DNA of 64,000 nt from Fimbriimonas ginsengisoli Gsoil 348. GTDB taxonomy: Bacteria > Armatimonadota > Fimbriimonadia > Fimbriimonadales > Fimbriimonadaceae. This document shows, one piece after another, positions 26,098-36,075 of the stretch. The stretch is taken from the NCBI RefSeq assembly GCF_000724625.1, contig NZ_CP007139.1, positions 3,906,001 to 3,970,000 of the forward strand. The letters run 5' to 3'. Every line of letters starts with the position of its first letter. The stretch's first letter is position 1. The notes below the pieces were generated by a model that saw only the letters and a program-made list of their open reading frames with translations, was not told the DNA's origin and made no database searches. The position numbers and the translations under genes were made by a program.

Positions 26098-26601
26098 GTG
26101 CAACCCATGGTGAGTTTACGGGACCCGATTATGAACGTCCAAGACGCGATTCGCGAGAGTTACCTCGCCCAAGGCTTTACCGAAGAGCAGCTCGAGCAGC
26201 TCTACGCGATCGCCGAGGAGCGAAGTTACGTCGACGGCGAGCCGATTTTGCGTCAGTTCGACGACAGCCAAGATCTTCTTATCTTGGCGAGCGGCCGGGC
26301 CAACATCCTCACGGTGATCGGCGAGCCGATCGGGGTCGTAAAGCCAGGCATGCCATTGGGCGAGATCTCGTTCTTAGACAGTAAGCCTCGGTCGGTTTCC
26401 GTCGTTAGCAGTGGACCTAGCGATGCGGTGGTGCTGCCCGCCGGCCCCTTGCGAAAGATCTTGCAAGAGCGTCCGGACATCGCACTTCGAGCCTTGCTAA
26501 ATATTAGTAGAGTCCTATGCGCGAGATTGCGTGCAGCTAACAACAATATCGCTGCGTTAATGGCAATCGATGAGAGCGAGACGTCGCTGAGCCGAGGTTA
26601 G
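26098..26601 (+). CDS. Cyclic-nucleotide-binding domain protein without DNA-binding domain
   Basis: The up to 167-residue protein contains one cNMP-binding beta-roll: GEPILRQFDDSQDLLILASGRANIL, then MPLGEISFLDSKPRSVSVVS, which corresponds to the phosphate-binding cassette (GE-SFL--KPRSVSV), and a C-terminal helix. The Crp/FNR helix-turn-helix is absent: the chain ends soon after the C-helix. It may regulate a partner protein or be a stand-alone sensor. Start is uncertain: GTG 26098, ATG 26107 or ATG 26131 (MNVQDAIRE) are all in frame and none has a convincing Shine-Dalgarno; 26131 gives the most family-like N-terminus. Confidence 0.82.
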   Translation: MQPMVSLRDPIMNVQDAIRESYLAQGFTEEQLEQLYAIAEERSYVDGEPILRQFDDSQDLLILASGRANILTVIGEPIGVVKPGMPLGEISFLDSKPRSVSVVSSGPSDAVVLPAGPLRKILQERPDIALRALLNISRVLCARLRAANNNIAALMAIDESETSLSRG

Positions 26602-26720
26602 TTGTCCTCATTTAAGTTTTTGCACGTTTTTTCGTGCCCCCGGTGTCGATGACTCGCACCAATTAGACGTTTCATGGCGTCTACTGCATTGGGTTTGCCC
26701 CAGGTTGTCGTGGCTTGTTC

Positions 26721-26726
26721 TATAAT
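26721..26726 (+). promoter_or_regulatory. Consensus -10 element upstream of the large repeat protein
   Basis: A perfect TATAAT lies here, placing the transcription start near 26733 and giving a leader of about 107 nt before the GTG at 26840. No TTGACA-like -35 is found at 16-18 bp; TTGCCC is 20 bp upstream. Confidence 0.55.
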
Positions 26727-26839
26727 GGGCTCGCTCCGGCACTGTCTCCATATGGCAGCGTCGCCGTAGAGGTTCGCCTCGCCGGCTTCGGATCTTGGTG
26801 CATTCGTCGGTTTTTACTCGGTTAAGAGGTGTCGTACTT

Positions 26840-29800
26840 GTGTTCTTGAGAAGGAACTGCTTTAGAGGAGCCGCTCTCGCGGGCGCTTTGGGACTTACCC
26901 TGGGCGTATTTGCGAGTGGCACTCCGCCGCAGTCGTTGAAAAAGCCCGTGGCGTCGAAGGCTGAACTAAGCCAGAAACTCCGTGCGGCAGCGGCTGGATT
27001 TACAGAAAATTTAGGTCAATGGGACGCGCGCGCCAAATTCTTGTCGCGAACGCGCAACCTCGATGTTTGGATCACATCCCAGGGTGCGATCTACGACTAC
27101 TACACGGTAGTTGGCTCTGAGGGCCAGCGCACCGGCCAGGCGATTCGTATGTCGTTCGATGGATCCAAGAACTCGAGGGTAATGCCCGAAGGTTTGGCTC
27201 TCCCGGGCGGCGCGGCCTACCGCACCAACACGGGGAATACGCCAGGAACCGCCCATCGATACGGCGCGGTCGTCCAAAAGGACATCTATTCCGGAATCGA
27301 CGCTCGGTACTACGTTGATGGCAGCAAGCCTCGCTACGACCTGATCGTCGCACCAAACGCGGATCCGTCGACGGTACGCGTTCGCTTTGATGGCGCCAGT
27401 GCGGTCAAGGTTCGTGGCAATGAAGTCGTTCTGGGAACGACGCTCGGCGCCCTGAAGAATGGCCATCCGGTGGCCTATCAGGCGAACGGCAAGGGTAAGA
27501 CGCTTGTCGCGGCCAAGTATTTCCAGCGTCCGGACGGAAGCATCGGGATCAAGCTTGGCGGCTACGATAAGTCGCGAACGCTGGTCATCGACCCGCTGGT
27601 TTACGGCAGCTACTACGGAGGCGAAAGCGGTAACGACGAGGTTCGAAACGTGGTTTCGGACTCCGACGGCGTGTTTCTCGTCGGTCGCACCTTGGCGCCA
27701 GACTTTCCTGCCCTTACCGGTCCGTACGGATTCAATCTGAAGGGCGGATACGATGCATTCGTCGCGAAGCTCCGAGGCGACGCTTACAGCAATGTCTACT
27801 CGGCGTACTTCGGCGGAAGCCAGAACGACATCGCCCAGTTCTGCACGTTGGACCCGTTCGGAAATCTGTGGATCGCCGGTCGAACCGCGAGCACGGACTT
27901 CCCGAACAACCCCCGGGACAATATTCAGTTCCTGACGGGCGATCCCCAGGCGAATGGCGGAACATTTGTACTCTCCTACCTTGGTCGGAGAACCACCCCG
28001 CTTCCGTTCAATGCGACGACTACCCAGGTCTTCAACGCGCTGAGCGCGATTCCCGCCCTCTCGGGCGGAGTCCTGAAGTCCGTGACGGCGGTTCGTGGGA
28101 CGCAGTTGCCGGGCACCTTCCAGGGCACGATCTATAGGATCGTGACGGACGGCGACCTCGGTCCTGCGATCATCACTCCGGTGACGGAGGATAATGTCCC
28201 CGGAAACAAGTCGGTGTTCGGCTTAAGGCCGCACGTCTTTACGACCGGAACGGGGCAGTTCCCGAACCCCGACGCTTTTACGACGCGCGCATTCGTGACG
28301 CGAACGTTCCCGAAGACCGGTTCTTGGACCCTGACGTACACCGATCCGATCGGAGGTCCTCTCGCCGCGCAAACGACCGCCTTCCTGTCGGTGGCCGCGA
28401 ATGCGGCAACAGTCCAGGCGGCGCTGAATGCGCTCACCAATCTCAATGGTGGAACGTTTAAGGTAACTGGCACACCGTTCTCCACGGGCGGGGTCTTTGA
28501 TATCCAGTTCACTCCGCAGAACTCTCCGACGCCGGGACCGGCTCCCACGCTGGAGTCAATCACGCAACTGCTAGGCCCGGTTCCAAGCTATACGCAATCC
28601 AAATTCACCGACATCTTTGTGATGCGCTGGGCGAAGAGTTCGAGCAAAGTGCTCGACCCAGCCGGCGACATCGTCCAGATCTTCGGTGGAGAAGGAAACG
28701 AACTCCTCTCTGGGTTCGCCGTTAAGCAGAACGACAATCCAGGCCCTAACGATCCTGTCTTGTTTGGATTTGCCGGCGACTATACGCCGCCTTTCGGCGG
28801 CGCAGCGACGGGAATTCCCGGAGTCGGCGGTACGCAGGATAACTTCTCCTTCATTGCTTTGTCGTCGTTCAGCAACGGCGTGATCACGCCCAATACCGCT
28901 GCCACAAAGTGGGTTGCCGGCACGCTGGTCACAACCCTCGGCGGCTTCGCGATGGATCGGAACGGCGATGCCTACATCTGCGGCAACGTTGGATTCGACG
29001 GATTCAACGACGATAACCCTGGCAGTAACGGGGAGTTCCCAACCACGCCGGGCATCTTCGAGAACGGAGATAAGCTTCGCTACATCGACACCTTCATGCG
29101 CAAGTACGACCAGCAGGGCAACATCGTCCTGTCGGGAATCTTGGGTGGAAATGGAGATGACACGATCGGCGGTATCGATACCGATCCGCACGGCGTGACC
29201 GATAAGGTCGGCTCCGCCATCTACGTGGATGCACAAAACAGCATCTACATGACCGGTATTGCTCGTTCTTTCAACTTCCCGAGGACAAGTAACGTCTTCG
29301 GCGAGACGTTCGACGCCAATGCGGTCGTGTTCGTGACGAAGATCAGCGCCGACGGCGCCACGATTATTCAGTCGACGAACCTGAAGACGACGGGAAATAT
29401 TGTTCCGTCGGGCATCAGCGTAGATCCGAGCGGAAATACGTGGGTGGCCGGTACGGCTCACCCGAATTTCCTGGACTTCCCCCAGACGAACGGCCAAGCG
29501 CCGGGCGACCCGAACGAGCCGATTGCGACTGCGTTCCCGACCCTCCCGATTCCGCTTCCGCTTCCGACGCCGACAACTCCAGAACCCAGATATCCGCTCG
29601 ACTACACCTATTCCTCACCGGCGGTGCCTGAGATGCCGACGACGGAAGGGTGGGTTTTCGGACTCAATCAAACGTTCTCCAATTGGCTCTACATGTCGTG
29701 GACCGGTGGACTTTACGACGAGATGGTCTTCGGGCCGTACGTCGACAAGTTTGGAGACGTGTGGGTCAACGGTTGGACCGACTCGGCCCGCCGGTACATT

Positions 29801-31843
29801 ACGGTCAGCTCCACGGGAACCGTCAAGCAGTACGGACACACCGGAGAGGGCTTGCCCGTGCAAGCCGGTCAGAATCCGTATCCGCCGCAGAACCTGATCT
29901 CGCCCTTGGCTTTCAAGGCTACTCCGGCGGCAGGCGGCGATACGAACATGACTATGGTCTACGGCGCCTATGGCGACCATAACGGCAACACGTGGGGTCC
30001 TGGCACTCTCACAGCTGCCTACCGCCGTGACGGCTTCGTCACGAAGCTCCGGTACACGTCGGTAGCGAGCATCCAGGCCGTCAACTTGAACCCGAGTACG
30101 GTTCCGGGTGGGCTTGGCGCTACTAGCACGGGAACGGTCACCCTTTCGGGCCCGGCGCCGGGTGATGGGGCTCAGGTCGAGATCACTCTCGATAACGCGA
30201 GCGCTTCGTTCAGCCCAACGTCTCCTCAGTCGAGCATGGTCCTCACGATCGCCGGCGGTCAGACCACCGGTAATTTCACCATCTACACGAACGCGGTTAC
30301 GGCGAACACGGCGGTGAATGTGAAGGCTACGTATCTCGGCACGTTCCAGAGCACGCGTCTCAACGTAGTGCCTTGGCTGCAGGGAATCGGCGTCACGCCG
30401 AATACTCTCGTCGGTGGAAACGTTACGAGCGGCCGCATCAGCCTCTCGGCTCCGGCTCTGGTGGGTGGCGGCGGCGTCGTCGTCAACCTCACGACCGACA
30501 CGCCGAGCCTGATCTCCTTCCCCGGAGGCAGTCAGGTCACGGTTCCGGAGGGTCTCTCCTCGGTGAACTTCACGGTCAAGACGGCGGGCGTCGATAAGAA
30601 GACGTTTGCCAACGTGACTGCTTCGGTTCTGGGAGTCAACCGCACAGCGGCCATGACGCTCACGACGGCTAACCTTCTGAACCTCACCTTCAACCCTCAG
30701 GTTGTGGCGGGTCTAAGCTCCACTACGGGAACGTTGGTTCTCGATGGCGAAGCAGGGCCGAACGGGTTCGACGTCACCTTGGGTGGCGCTCCGGCCGGGT
30801 TCGTGATCAATCCGACGACGATCCACTTCGGAAACGCCGAGACGTCGCACACCTTTACGGTGACGACGCCGAACGTGACCAGCAACGCAACGGTTCGCGT
30901 CACCGCGAATCGGGCGGCGAGTGGCGAGTACCAGGCAGGGTCGGTCTCGAACACCTTCACGGTGGTTACGGCGACGATCGCTTCGATTAGCATCGATCCG
31001 AGCACCGTCAACGGTGGCGATACGGCAACGCTCACGGTCAACTTGAGCGCGCCGGCGCCGGCTAGCGGCGTTCTGGTCAACCTTGCTTCTAGCGATCCGG
31101 CTACCGCGACCATCGCGTCGTCGGTAACCATTCCTGCTGGGGCTCAGACGGCTACCGTCGACGTGCCAACGCAGGTGATCTCGAAGACGAAGGTGGTGAC
31201 GATTACCGCCTCTCGATCTGCCACGGACTCCAAGTCAGCCACGCTGACAGTGACCGGGGTAGACATCGCGCTCTCGCTCAATCCGGCTTCGGTCTCGGGT
31301 GGGCAGAGTGTGACGGGCACGGTGACTTCCGCCCGACCGGCCGGAGCCGGCGGCTTGGTGGTGGCGCTCTCTTCGAGCAACACCGCCGTGGCTAATCCGG
31401 CGGTTGCTACGGTGACGATCCCTGCGGGTCAGACCACGGCAACCTTCACGGTGAACACCTTCTCGGTGGACGCTAATACTAACGTGACGATTACAGCCAG
31501 CCTTGGGGCAGGAACCACTCCTGCGACCGCGGTGCTCGAAGTTCGATCGATTGGCGTGCTAAGCGTGGCGTTCAACAAGGCGTCGGTTACCGGCGGCCAG
31601 ACGGTCAGTGTGACGATCACGCTGGATGCTCCGGCGAAGGCCGGTGGGACTTCGGTCAACATCAGCGTGGTGAACAACCAGTTCGTCGCGATCCCCGCGG
31701 CCATCACGGTACCGGCCGGACAGACCACGTACACGTTCACCTTAACGACTCGGCGCGTATCGCGCGACCAAAGGACGACGCTCATCGCGTCGGCTGCGGG
31801 CGCATCGGCACAAGCCTCCCTCCTCGTCAAGTTCGGCTTCTAG
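26840..31843 (+). CDS. Large secreted SBBP-repeat/DUF7948 protein with six C-terminal Ig-like repeats
   Basis: I start this at GTG 26840 because AAGAGGTG (26823-26830) lies 9 nt upstream and the product then begins with an ideal signal peptide (MFLRRNCFRGAALAGALGLT). A TTG at 26795 is in frame but lacks a ribosome site. The 1667-residue protein has an N-terminal DUF7948-like domain (about 50-260: FTENLGQWDARAKFL, IDARYYVDGSKPRYDLIV). SBBP-type beta-propeller repeats follow (YGSYYGGESGNDEVRNVVSD, YFGGSQNDIAQFCTLDPFGN, ILGGNGDDTIGGI). From about 1075 come six repeats of about 95 residues with NPSTVPGG-, VTIPAGQTTATFTV- and TI-A-type motifs. Probably a cell-surface or extracellular adhesin or scaffold; the function is unknown. 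Confidence 0.9.
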   Translation: MFLRRNCFRGAALAGALGLTLGVFASGTPPQSLKKPVASKAELSQKLRAAAAGFTENLGQWDARAKFLSRTRNLDVWITSQGAIYDYYTVVGSEGQRTGQAIRMSFDGSKNSRVMPEGLALPGGAAYRTNTGNTPGTAHRYGAVVQKDIYSGIDARYYVDGSKPRYDLIVAPNADPSTVRVRFDGASAVKVRGNEVVLGTTLGALKNGHPVAYQANGKGKTLVAAKYFQRPDGSIGIKLGGYDKSRTLVIDPLVYGSYYGGESGNDEVRNVVSDSDGVFLVGRTLAPDFPALTGPYGFNLKGGYDAFVAKLRGDAYSNVYSAYFGGSQNDIAQFCTLDPFGNLWIAGRTASTDFPNNPRDNIQFLTGDPQANGGTFVLSYLGRRTTPLPFNATTTQVFNALSAIPALSGGVLKSVTAVRGTQLPGTFQGTIYRIVTDGDLGPAIITPVTEDNVPGNKSVFGLRPHVFTTGTGQFPNPDAFTTRAFVTRTFPKTGSWTLTYTDPIGGPLAAQTTAFLSVAANAATVQAALNALTNLNGGTFKVTGTPFSTGGVFDIQFTPQNSPTPGPAPTLESITQLLGPVPSYTQSKFTDIFVMRWAKSSSKVLDPAGDIVQIFGGEGNELLSGFAVKQNDNPGPNDPVLFGFAGDYTPPFGGAATGIPGVGGTQDNFSFIALSSFSNGVITPNTAATKWVAGTLVTTLGGFAMDRNGDAYICGNVGFDGFNDDNPGSNGEFPTTPGIFENGDKLRYIDTFMRKYDQQGNIVLSGILGGNGDDTIGGIDTDPHGVTDKVGSAIYVDAQNSIYMTGIARSFNFPRTSNVFGETFDANAVVFVTKISADGATIIQSTNLKTTGNIVPSGISVDPSGNTWVAGTAHPNFLDFPQTNGQAPGDPNEPIATAFPTLPIPLPLPTPTTPEPRYPLDYTYSSPAVPEMPTTEGWVFGLNQTFSNWLYMSWTGGLYDEMVFGPYVDKFGDVWVNGWTDSARRYITVSSTGTVKQYGHTGEGLPVQAGQNPYPPQNLISPLAFKATPAAGGDTNMTMVYGAYGDHNGNTWGPGTLTAAYRRDGFVTKLRYTSVASIQAVNLNPSTVPGGLGATSTGTVTLSGPAPGDGAQVEITLDNASASFSPTSPQSSMVLTIAGGQTTGNFTIYTNAVTANTAVNVKATYLGTFQSTRLNVVPWLQGIGVTPNTLVGGNVTSGRISLSAPALVGGGGVVVNLTTDTPSLISFPGGSQVTVPEGLSSVNFTVKTAGVDKKTFANVTASVLGVNRTAAMTLTTANLLNLTFNPQVVAGLSSTTGTLVLDGEAGPNGFDVTLGGAPAGFVINPTTIHFGNAETSHTFTVTTPNVTSNATVRVTANRAASGEYQAGSVSNTFTVVTATIASISIDPSTVNGGDTATLTVNLSAPAPASGVLVNLASSDPATATIASSVTIPAGAQTATVDVPTQVISKTKVVTITASRSATDSKSATLTVTGVDIALSLNPASVSGGQSVTGTVTSARPAGAGGLVVALSSSNTAVANPAVATVTIPAGQTTATFTVNTFSVDANTNVTITASLGAGTTPATAVLEVRSIGVLSVAFNKASVTGGQTVSVTITLDAPAKAGGTSVNISVVNNQFVAIPAAITVPAGQTTYTFTLTTRRVSRDQRTTLIASAAGASAQASLLVKFGF

Positions 31844-31900
31844 CCGAACTTGACGAGGGAAACGGGCTCCGGTGGATTTCCACGGGAGCCCGTTTTTCTT
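31823..31900 (+). terminator. Two tandem hairpins, the first spanning the stop codon, the second Rho-independent
   Basis: CTCGTCAAGTTCGGC (31823-31837) pairs perfectly with GCCGAACTTGACGAG (31843-31857), so the TAG stop lies in and beside the 5-nt loop. A second stem, 31861-31875 with 31880-31894, pairs over 15 bp with one mismatch and is followed by TTTTTCTTT (31892-31900), a classical intrinsic terminator for the 5-kb gene. Confidence 0.9.
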
Positions 31901-31953
31901 TCCCCAGAGACCGTTGACCGATGGCCGACGTCGTGCTCGGGTAAAACCTGGGG

Positions 31954-32136
31954 GTGAGTCGGGGCCACGTTCTATTGCTGGGGATCGCGGTTGGAGCGCT
32001 GGGTGCGGTGATGTGCATACGGTTGCGAACCGTCGTCGAGCATGAGGACCCGGAAAAGCTCGTCGATCAACTCGGCAAACAGCTCGAGACGCTCGAATCT
32101 CACATTCGCCGCGGCGGCTCTTCCGAAGAAGCTTAA
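31954..32136 (+). CDS. Small single-pass membrane protein
   Basis: The 60-residue product has one N-terminal transmembrane helix (HVLLLGIAVGALGAVMCI) and an acidic/basic amphipathic tail (HEDPEKLVDQLGKQLETLESHI) likely to form a coiled coil. The stop shares a base with the start of the next gene (TAATG at 32134-32138), which is the main reason to accept it. The GTG start follows CTGGGG, and TAAAAC lies 6 nt upstream. No family is recognised. Confidence 0.6.
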   Translation: MSRGHVLLLGIAVGALGAVMCIRLRTVVEHEDPEKLVDQLGKQLETLESHIRRGGSSEEA

Positions 32137-33566
32137 TGCGTAAGCAGGTCGTGGTGGTCGGTGGCGGCCAAGGCGGGCTTTCCGCCGCGATTTACGCCCG
32201 GCTTCGAGGCCACGACGTAATGCTCCTCGAGCGGAGTGGGGTACTTGGGGGAAAGGCGGCGGGGATTGAATTGTCGGGGTACCGGCTGGACCCTGGGCCT
32301 TCCATCGTCATCCTCCCGCGTATTTACGAACAGGTCTTTCAGGACGCGGGGCGCAATATGGCCGACTACCTGCGGTTTCAGCGCCTGGACCCAATCTCGC
32401 GGGTCTGTTTTGAAGGTCAGCCGGCATTGGATCTTCCGGCTGGGCGAGCGGAAATCGAACGGTTGGTGAGGGAGATCGCGCCCGGCGACGCGCCGAATTT
32501 CACCCGACTCATGGCCAATCTGGACCATGTGACTCCTCATATCGACCGGTCCATATTCGCCCATCCGTACGATCGACCCTGGCAATTGGCCGATCCCCAT
32601 CTGGTCGCGTTCGCGATGCGCTTCGATTTGAGGGCCACCTATAAAGAGCTCGTCGACGGGTGGTTTCAATCGCCTCTCCTACGGGCGTTCTTTTACGGTT
32701 TCCCTTCCTATGGCGGGCAAACCTACGACAGCAAGGCTCCCGGCGCGCTTATGATCCCTTACCTGATGCTTCAGGAAGGGGTGTTCTATCCCGAGGGAGG
32801 GGTATCGGCGATTCCCGCCGCGTTCGAGCGCTTGGCGCGAGAACTCGGGGTGGAGTTCAGGACGTCGGCGAACGTGACGAAGTTGAAGATGGACGGACCG
32901 CGCCTCGGGGGCGTCCATCTGGAAAGTGGAGAAGTGGTGGCGGCCGACGCGGTAATCAGCAACGTGGATCGATCTACGACGCGCGAGTGGCTGGGGGATA
33001 TCGACCGACGACCGCCGAGCCTGAGCTACTTTACGGTCCATCTCGGCGTTCGCCGCCGCCTTCCCGGACTGCGGCACCATACGCTCCTCATTCCATCTGA
33101 CTTCGAGCGCGGATTCGAGACGCTGTATCGGCATCGCCAGTTTCCAGAGCCTCCGATCGTTTACCTGAACGACACGACATCGACCGACGCCTCGACAGCG
33201 CATCCCGGTTGCACTAACCTATTTGCGGTAGTGACCTCGCCCGCCGAAGAGGATCATCTGGACTGGGCGGGGGATTACCGATCCAGGGTGATAGCCACAC
33301 TTGCCAGGTTCGGCATCGTCATCGATGAGGCGGAGATCGATTTCGAACGAACTCAAACCCCGACGTACTTCCGGGAAATGCACGGGAATTATCGCGGGTC
33401 GCTTTACGGAGTCGACGAGAAGTCTCGTCTTTTCGGCGGCCTCTTCCCCCTGAGGAACCGCGATGAGCAGATCGATAACCTCTTCTATTGCGGCGGCTCG
33501 GTCCAACCCGGAGCCGGACTGCCGATGGTAACCCTAAGCGGTCGCTTCGCGGCTTCCTACCTGTAG
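32136..33566 (+). CDS. CrtI-like FAD-dependent phytoene-desaturase-family oxidoreductase
   Basis: The 476-residue protein has the N-terminal dinucleotide-binding motif VVVVGGGQGGLSAAIYARLRG with the downstream ERSGVLGGKAAG, the CrtI-type segment YRLDPGPSIVILP, EGGVSAIPAAFERLARELGVE in the middle, DAVISNVD, and the C-terminal FAD motif NLFYCGGSVQPGAGLPMVTLSGRFAA. This family desaturates, isomerises or oxidises carotenoids. No phytoene synthase lies in the window, so another isoprenoid or lipid substrate is possible. It overlaps the small membrane gene by one base and is followed 53 bp later by an Lnt-like gene. Confidence 0.9.
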   Translation: MRKQVVVVGGGQGGLSAAIYARLRGHDVMLLERSGVLGGKAAGIELSGYRLDPGPSIVILPRIYEQVFQDAGRNMADYLRFQRLDPISRVCFEGQPALDLPAGRAEIERLVREIAPGDAPNFTRLMANLDHVTPHIDRSIFAHPYDRPWQLADPHLVAFAMRFDLRATYKELVDGWFQSPLLRAFFYGFPSYGGQTYDSKAPGALMIPYLMLQEGVFYPEGGVSAIPAAFERLARELGVEFRTSANVTKLKMDGPRLGGVHLESGEVVAADAVISNVDRSTTREWLGDIDRRPPSLSYFTVHLGVRRRLPGLRHHTLLIPSDFERGFETLYRHRQFPEPPIVYLNDTTSTDASTAHPGCTNLFAVVTSPAEEDHLDWAGDYRSRVIATLARFGIVIDEAEIDFERTQTPTYFREMHGNYRGSLYGVDEKSRLFGGLFPLRNRDEQIDNLFYCGGSVQPGAGLPMVTLSGRFAASYL

Positions 33567-33619
33567 GGCCCAGCTCGTCGGTCTTGAACGAATGGGCCAG
33601 GTTCATCGTCCACACTCAC

Positions 33620-35038
33620 ATGAAGAGGGCCGTGTTCGGCGTCTTTGGCGCGGCGGCTTCAGGCTTTCTGCTACTTCTCGCGATGCCTCTCGTTGGCTTT
33701 TGGCCGGTGGGCTGGGTGGCGCTCGTGCCTCTCTTCCTTGCTTGCCGCGGGCAGCGGTTCATCGTCGGGTTCGGCCTTGGCGTGGTCACCGCATTTACGC
33801 TAGCGGCATTAACAATTTCGGGCGTGTTTTTCGCCGATCACGATAGCACAGGGGAAGTCACTTGGATAAAGCTGGGCTGCGCGATCTTCGGCGCCGTGGT
33901 CGGTGTCGTTTCGGCGTTCCTGGCTGAGGTTCGCTTGGGAGATTCCCGGCGCCTCATAGGACTCGCGGCTTTCGCCGTGTTGTTCGAGGCGGCAACGTTG
34001 CGCGTATTGCCGGTGACCCTCGCACTGACTCAGCCGAACGTGGCTGGAATGAGAATGGTTGCCAGCTTGGTGGGGATCTGGGGAGTAGCCTTTCTACTCT
34101 GGCTCGTCAACCTCTTCATCGCCGAGTGCCTTTTGCGCCGCGACTGGCGTCCGCTCCTTCCGGTTGCGGTCGGTTTGCCGGTGACGCTATTGGTCGGCTG
34201 GTCATGGTCAACGCGGGATGGGAATCGGAATCGCGTCCCAATCGTGCTCGTCCAGAGCGAAAGCGAGCCACCACGATTGGCGGCAATGAGCGGGCATAAC
34301 CCGTTAGCTCTCGCAGTCTGGCCGGAATTCGGCGGACTAAGCACCGCGCCGGGAGGAAATTCGAAGGAGCTCAGAGAGTTTTCGCAACGGGCCAACGCGC
34401 CCGCGATCGTGACAAGCTTCAGGGATGACTTCCGCCCGTTGCCGCACAATGTCGCGGCTTTGTTTTTTCGAGGAGCCGAGTCCGACCGCTATGCCAAGCG
34501 GCTACTTTTCGGCTCCGAAAAGCAAATGCACTCGGCGGGCGATCAGGCGGTCTCGGTGCCGTGGCAAGGGACCAAAGTCGGACTAAACATCTGCTTCGAC
34601 TCCTGCTGGCCCGGTTTGCTTAGGCAGACCGCGATGCCGGGCGATGTACGATTGATCGTCGTTCCTGCCATCGATCCGCCGTCGCCCTACCACTGGGTCG
34701 CCGCCATGCACGCCGCGTTTACGCCGTTTCGCGCCGCCGAGAATGGCGTCTCGATCGCCCGCGCCGACGGAATCGCCTACTCGACGGTGGTAGATGGCAG
34801 CGGAAACGTCTTGCAAACCCTCTTACCCGGCGAAGCAAGCATCCAGGTTCCAACACCCATCGGTCGCCGGTGGACGCTGTACCGCCTCATCGGCGACCTT
34901 CTCTTGTGGATTTTCGGCGGGTTGGTTCTTTACGCGCTGATACCCAAAAAGAACAGAGCTAGCTCAGAACCTCTTTCGAAAGGACCTCTCCCTCCGGAGA
35001 CAGGTCGTACACCACCGGAATCGCCGTGCCCAAGTTGA
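33620..35038 (+). CDS. Apolipoprotein N-acyltransferase (Lnt)-like protein
   Basis: The 472-residue protein starts at ATG 33620. About six hydrophobic helices (1-195) are followed by a periplasmic nitrilase-type domain with a Glu-Lys-Cys arrangement as in Lnt: E236 in AVWPEFGG, K293 in [13 protein letters not shown] and C325 in [12 protein letters not shown] last helix ([16 protein letters not shown]) closes it. Lnt N-acylates outer-membrane lipoproteins, and a lipoprotein gene is present at 39082. The domain is shorter and more diverged than a typical Lnt, so it may be a paralogue with another acceptor. The final 30 residues are Pro/Ser-rich and overlap the 3' end of gpmA by 80 bp. Confidence 0.82.
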   Translation: MKRAVFGVFGAAASGFLLLLAMPLVGFWPVGWVALVPLFLACRGQRFIVGFGLGVVTAFTLAALTISGVFFADHDSTGEVTWIKLGCAIFGAVVGVVSAFLAEVRLGDSRRLIGLAAFAVLFEAATLRVLPVTLALTQPNVAGMRMVASLVGIWGVAFLLWLVNLFIAECLLRRDWRPLLPVAVGLPVTLLVGWSWSTRDGNRNRVPIVLVQSESEPPRLAAMSGHNPLALAVWPEFGGLSTAPGGNSKELREFSQRANAPAIVTSFRDDFRPLPHNVAALFFRGAESDRYAKRLLFGSEKQMHSAGDQAVSVPWQGTKVGLNICFDSCWPGLLRQTAMPGDVRLIVVPAIDPPSPYHWVAAMHAAFTPFRAAENGVSIARADGIAYSTVVDGSGNVLQTLLPGEASIQVPTPIGRRWTLYRLIGDLLLWIFGGLVLYALIPKKNRASSEPLSKGPLPPETGRTPPESPCPS

Positions 35039-35564
35039 GGGCGAGCACCTCTTCGTTGGAAAGTTTGTCCAGGCTCATTACGATCGAGCGGTTGGAGTTT
35101 CCGTGGGCTACCACGAGGACGTTTTTGCCCTGCTGGATATCGCCGAGGATGCATCGCTCGAAGAACGGGAGAGTGCGCGCCGCCGTCATCTCCAGCGATT
35201 CGCCATTGGGGGGCGGAACGTCAAAGCTGCGCCGCCAGATGTGCACCTGCTCTTTGCCGTATTTCTCCGCCGTTCGGGCTTTGTTCAACCCCTGCAAGTC
35301 GCCGTAGTGGCGTTCGTTCAGCGCTTGGTCGCGGATGGTGGGAAGGGTGACGCCCATTGTCTCCGTCATGACCTTCAGCGTTTCCTGCGCGCGCGCCAAG
35401 GTGCTGGTGTAGGCCACATTGATCTCGAAGCCGGCGAGCTTTTGACCGGCGCGCCGCGCTTCCTCTCGCCCTAGATCGGTTAGGGGAACGTCGACCCACC
35501 CGGTGAACCGGTCTTCGAGGTTCCACAACGACTGTCCATGGCGAACGAGAATCAGCTTCGGCAT
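34959..35564 (-). CDS. gpmA: 2,3-bisphosphoglycerate-dependent phosphoglycerate mutase
   Basis: The 201-residue protein opens with the phosphohistidine motif [10 protein letters not shown] and continues [18 protein letters not shown], the dPGM-specific [37 protein letters not shown] and the second catalytic His in [12 protein letters not shown]. It interconverts 3- and 2-phosphoglycerate in glycolysis and gluconeogenesis. It is shorter than the 250-residue E. coli enzyme, like other compact GpmA forms. The ATG at 35564 starts directly before the motif ([10 protein letters not shown]). It lies 10 bp after the DinB gene and its 3' end overlaps the convergent Lnt-like gene by 80 bp. Confidence 0.95.
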   Translation of the reverse strand: MPKLILVRHGQSLWNLEDRFTGWVDVPLTDLGREEARRAGQKLAGFEINVAYTSTLARAQETLKVMTETMGVTLPTIRDQALNERHYGDLQGLNKARTAEKYGKEQVHIWRRSFDVPPPNGESLEMTAARTLPFFERCILGDIQQGKNVLVVAHGNSNRSIVMSLDKLSNEEVLALNLGTAIPVVYDLSPEGEVLSKEVLS

Positions 35565-35574
35565 CTGGGCGATT

Positions 35575-36075
35575 TTACCGTTCGGCAAAGAAGCCGATGA
35601 GGTCAGTGTTCGGCAAGCCGGTTGGACGGACGGCTCCGATGATTTCCCGGAGCTGACCTCGGTGGTAAGTGCCGTGATTCACCACGTGCCGGGCGATCTC
35701 CGCCAACGAACGCTCGAAAGGACGGCCAGAACTGTTGCGGTAGGCGATTCGCTCCTCCGGGTCCCTGCTTTGAAGCTCGTCTACCCATCCCTGGTGCAAC
35801 GCTTCGACCCACTTATATCCGTCCGCCTTTTCCGGTGCGACCGAAGTCCCAACCCGTTCGAGCCATATTCGTTGTGCCCACAACAGGTGGGCGAAGACCT
35901 CACCCGCGCGGCTCAGGGGATGGTTGGTGGGGAAGTCGGGCCAGGGGCCGGCGATGGCGACCCGGACCAGGGCGGCGGGGGCGATGATGTTCGGCTCGAC
36001 CCGCTTAAGCATGTCGACCCATTGCCGGTTTGCCCACAGGTCGTATTGGAATCCCTCGATCAGCGAGTCTCTCAT
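35575..36075 (-). CDS. DinB family protein
   Basis: The 166-residue protein has the four-helix DinB/YfiT-like fold signature: [15 protein letters not shown] at the N-terminus, [17 protein letters not shown] with the first metal-ligand His, and [14 protein letters not shown] with the C-terminal His pair. Family members bind a divalent metal and many are thiol-dependent transferases (bacillithiol or mycothiol S-transferases); the substrate here is unknown. The start overlaps the dihydroorotase stop by 4 bp (ATGA), so it is coupled to that gene, and gpmA follows after 10 bp. Confidence 0.9.
   Translation of the reverse strand: MRDSLIEGFQYDLWANRQWVDMLKRVEPNIIAPAALVRVAIAGPWPDFPTNHPLSRAGEVFAHLLWAQRIWLERVGTSVAPEKADGYKWVEALHQGWVDELQSRDPEERIAYRNSSGRPFERSLAEIARHVVNHGTYHRGQLREIIGAVRPTGLPNTDLIGFFAER

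Noticed and set aside
28571-29497. Minus-strand 308-codon frame within the large repeat protein
   Set aside because: Antisense of a coherent SBBP-repeat sequence; codon use and composition are not protein-like.
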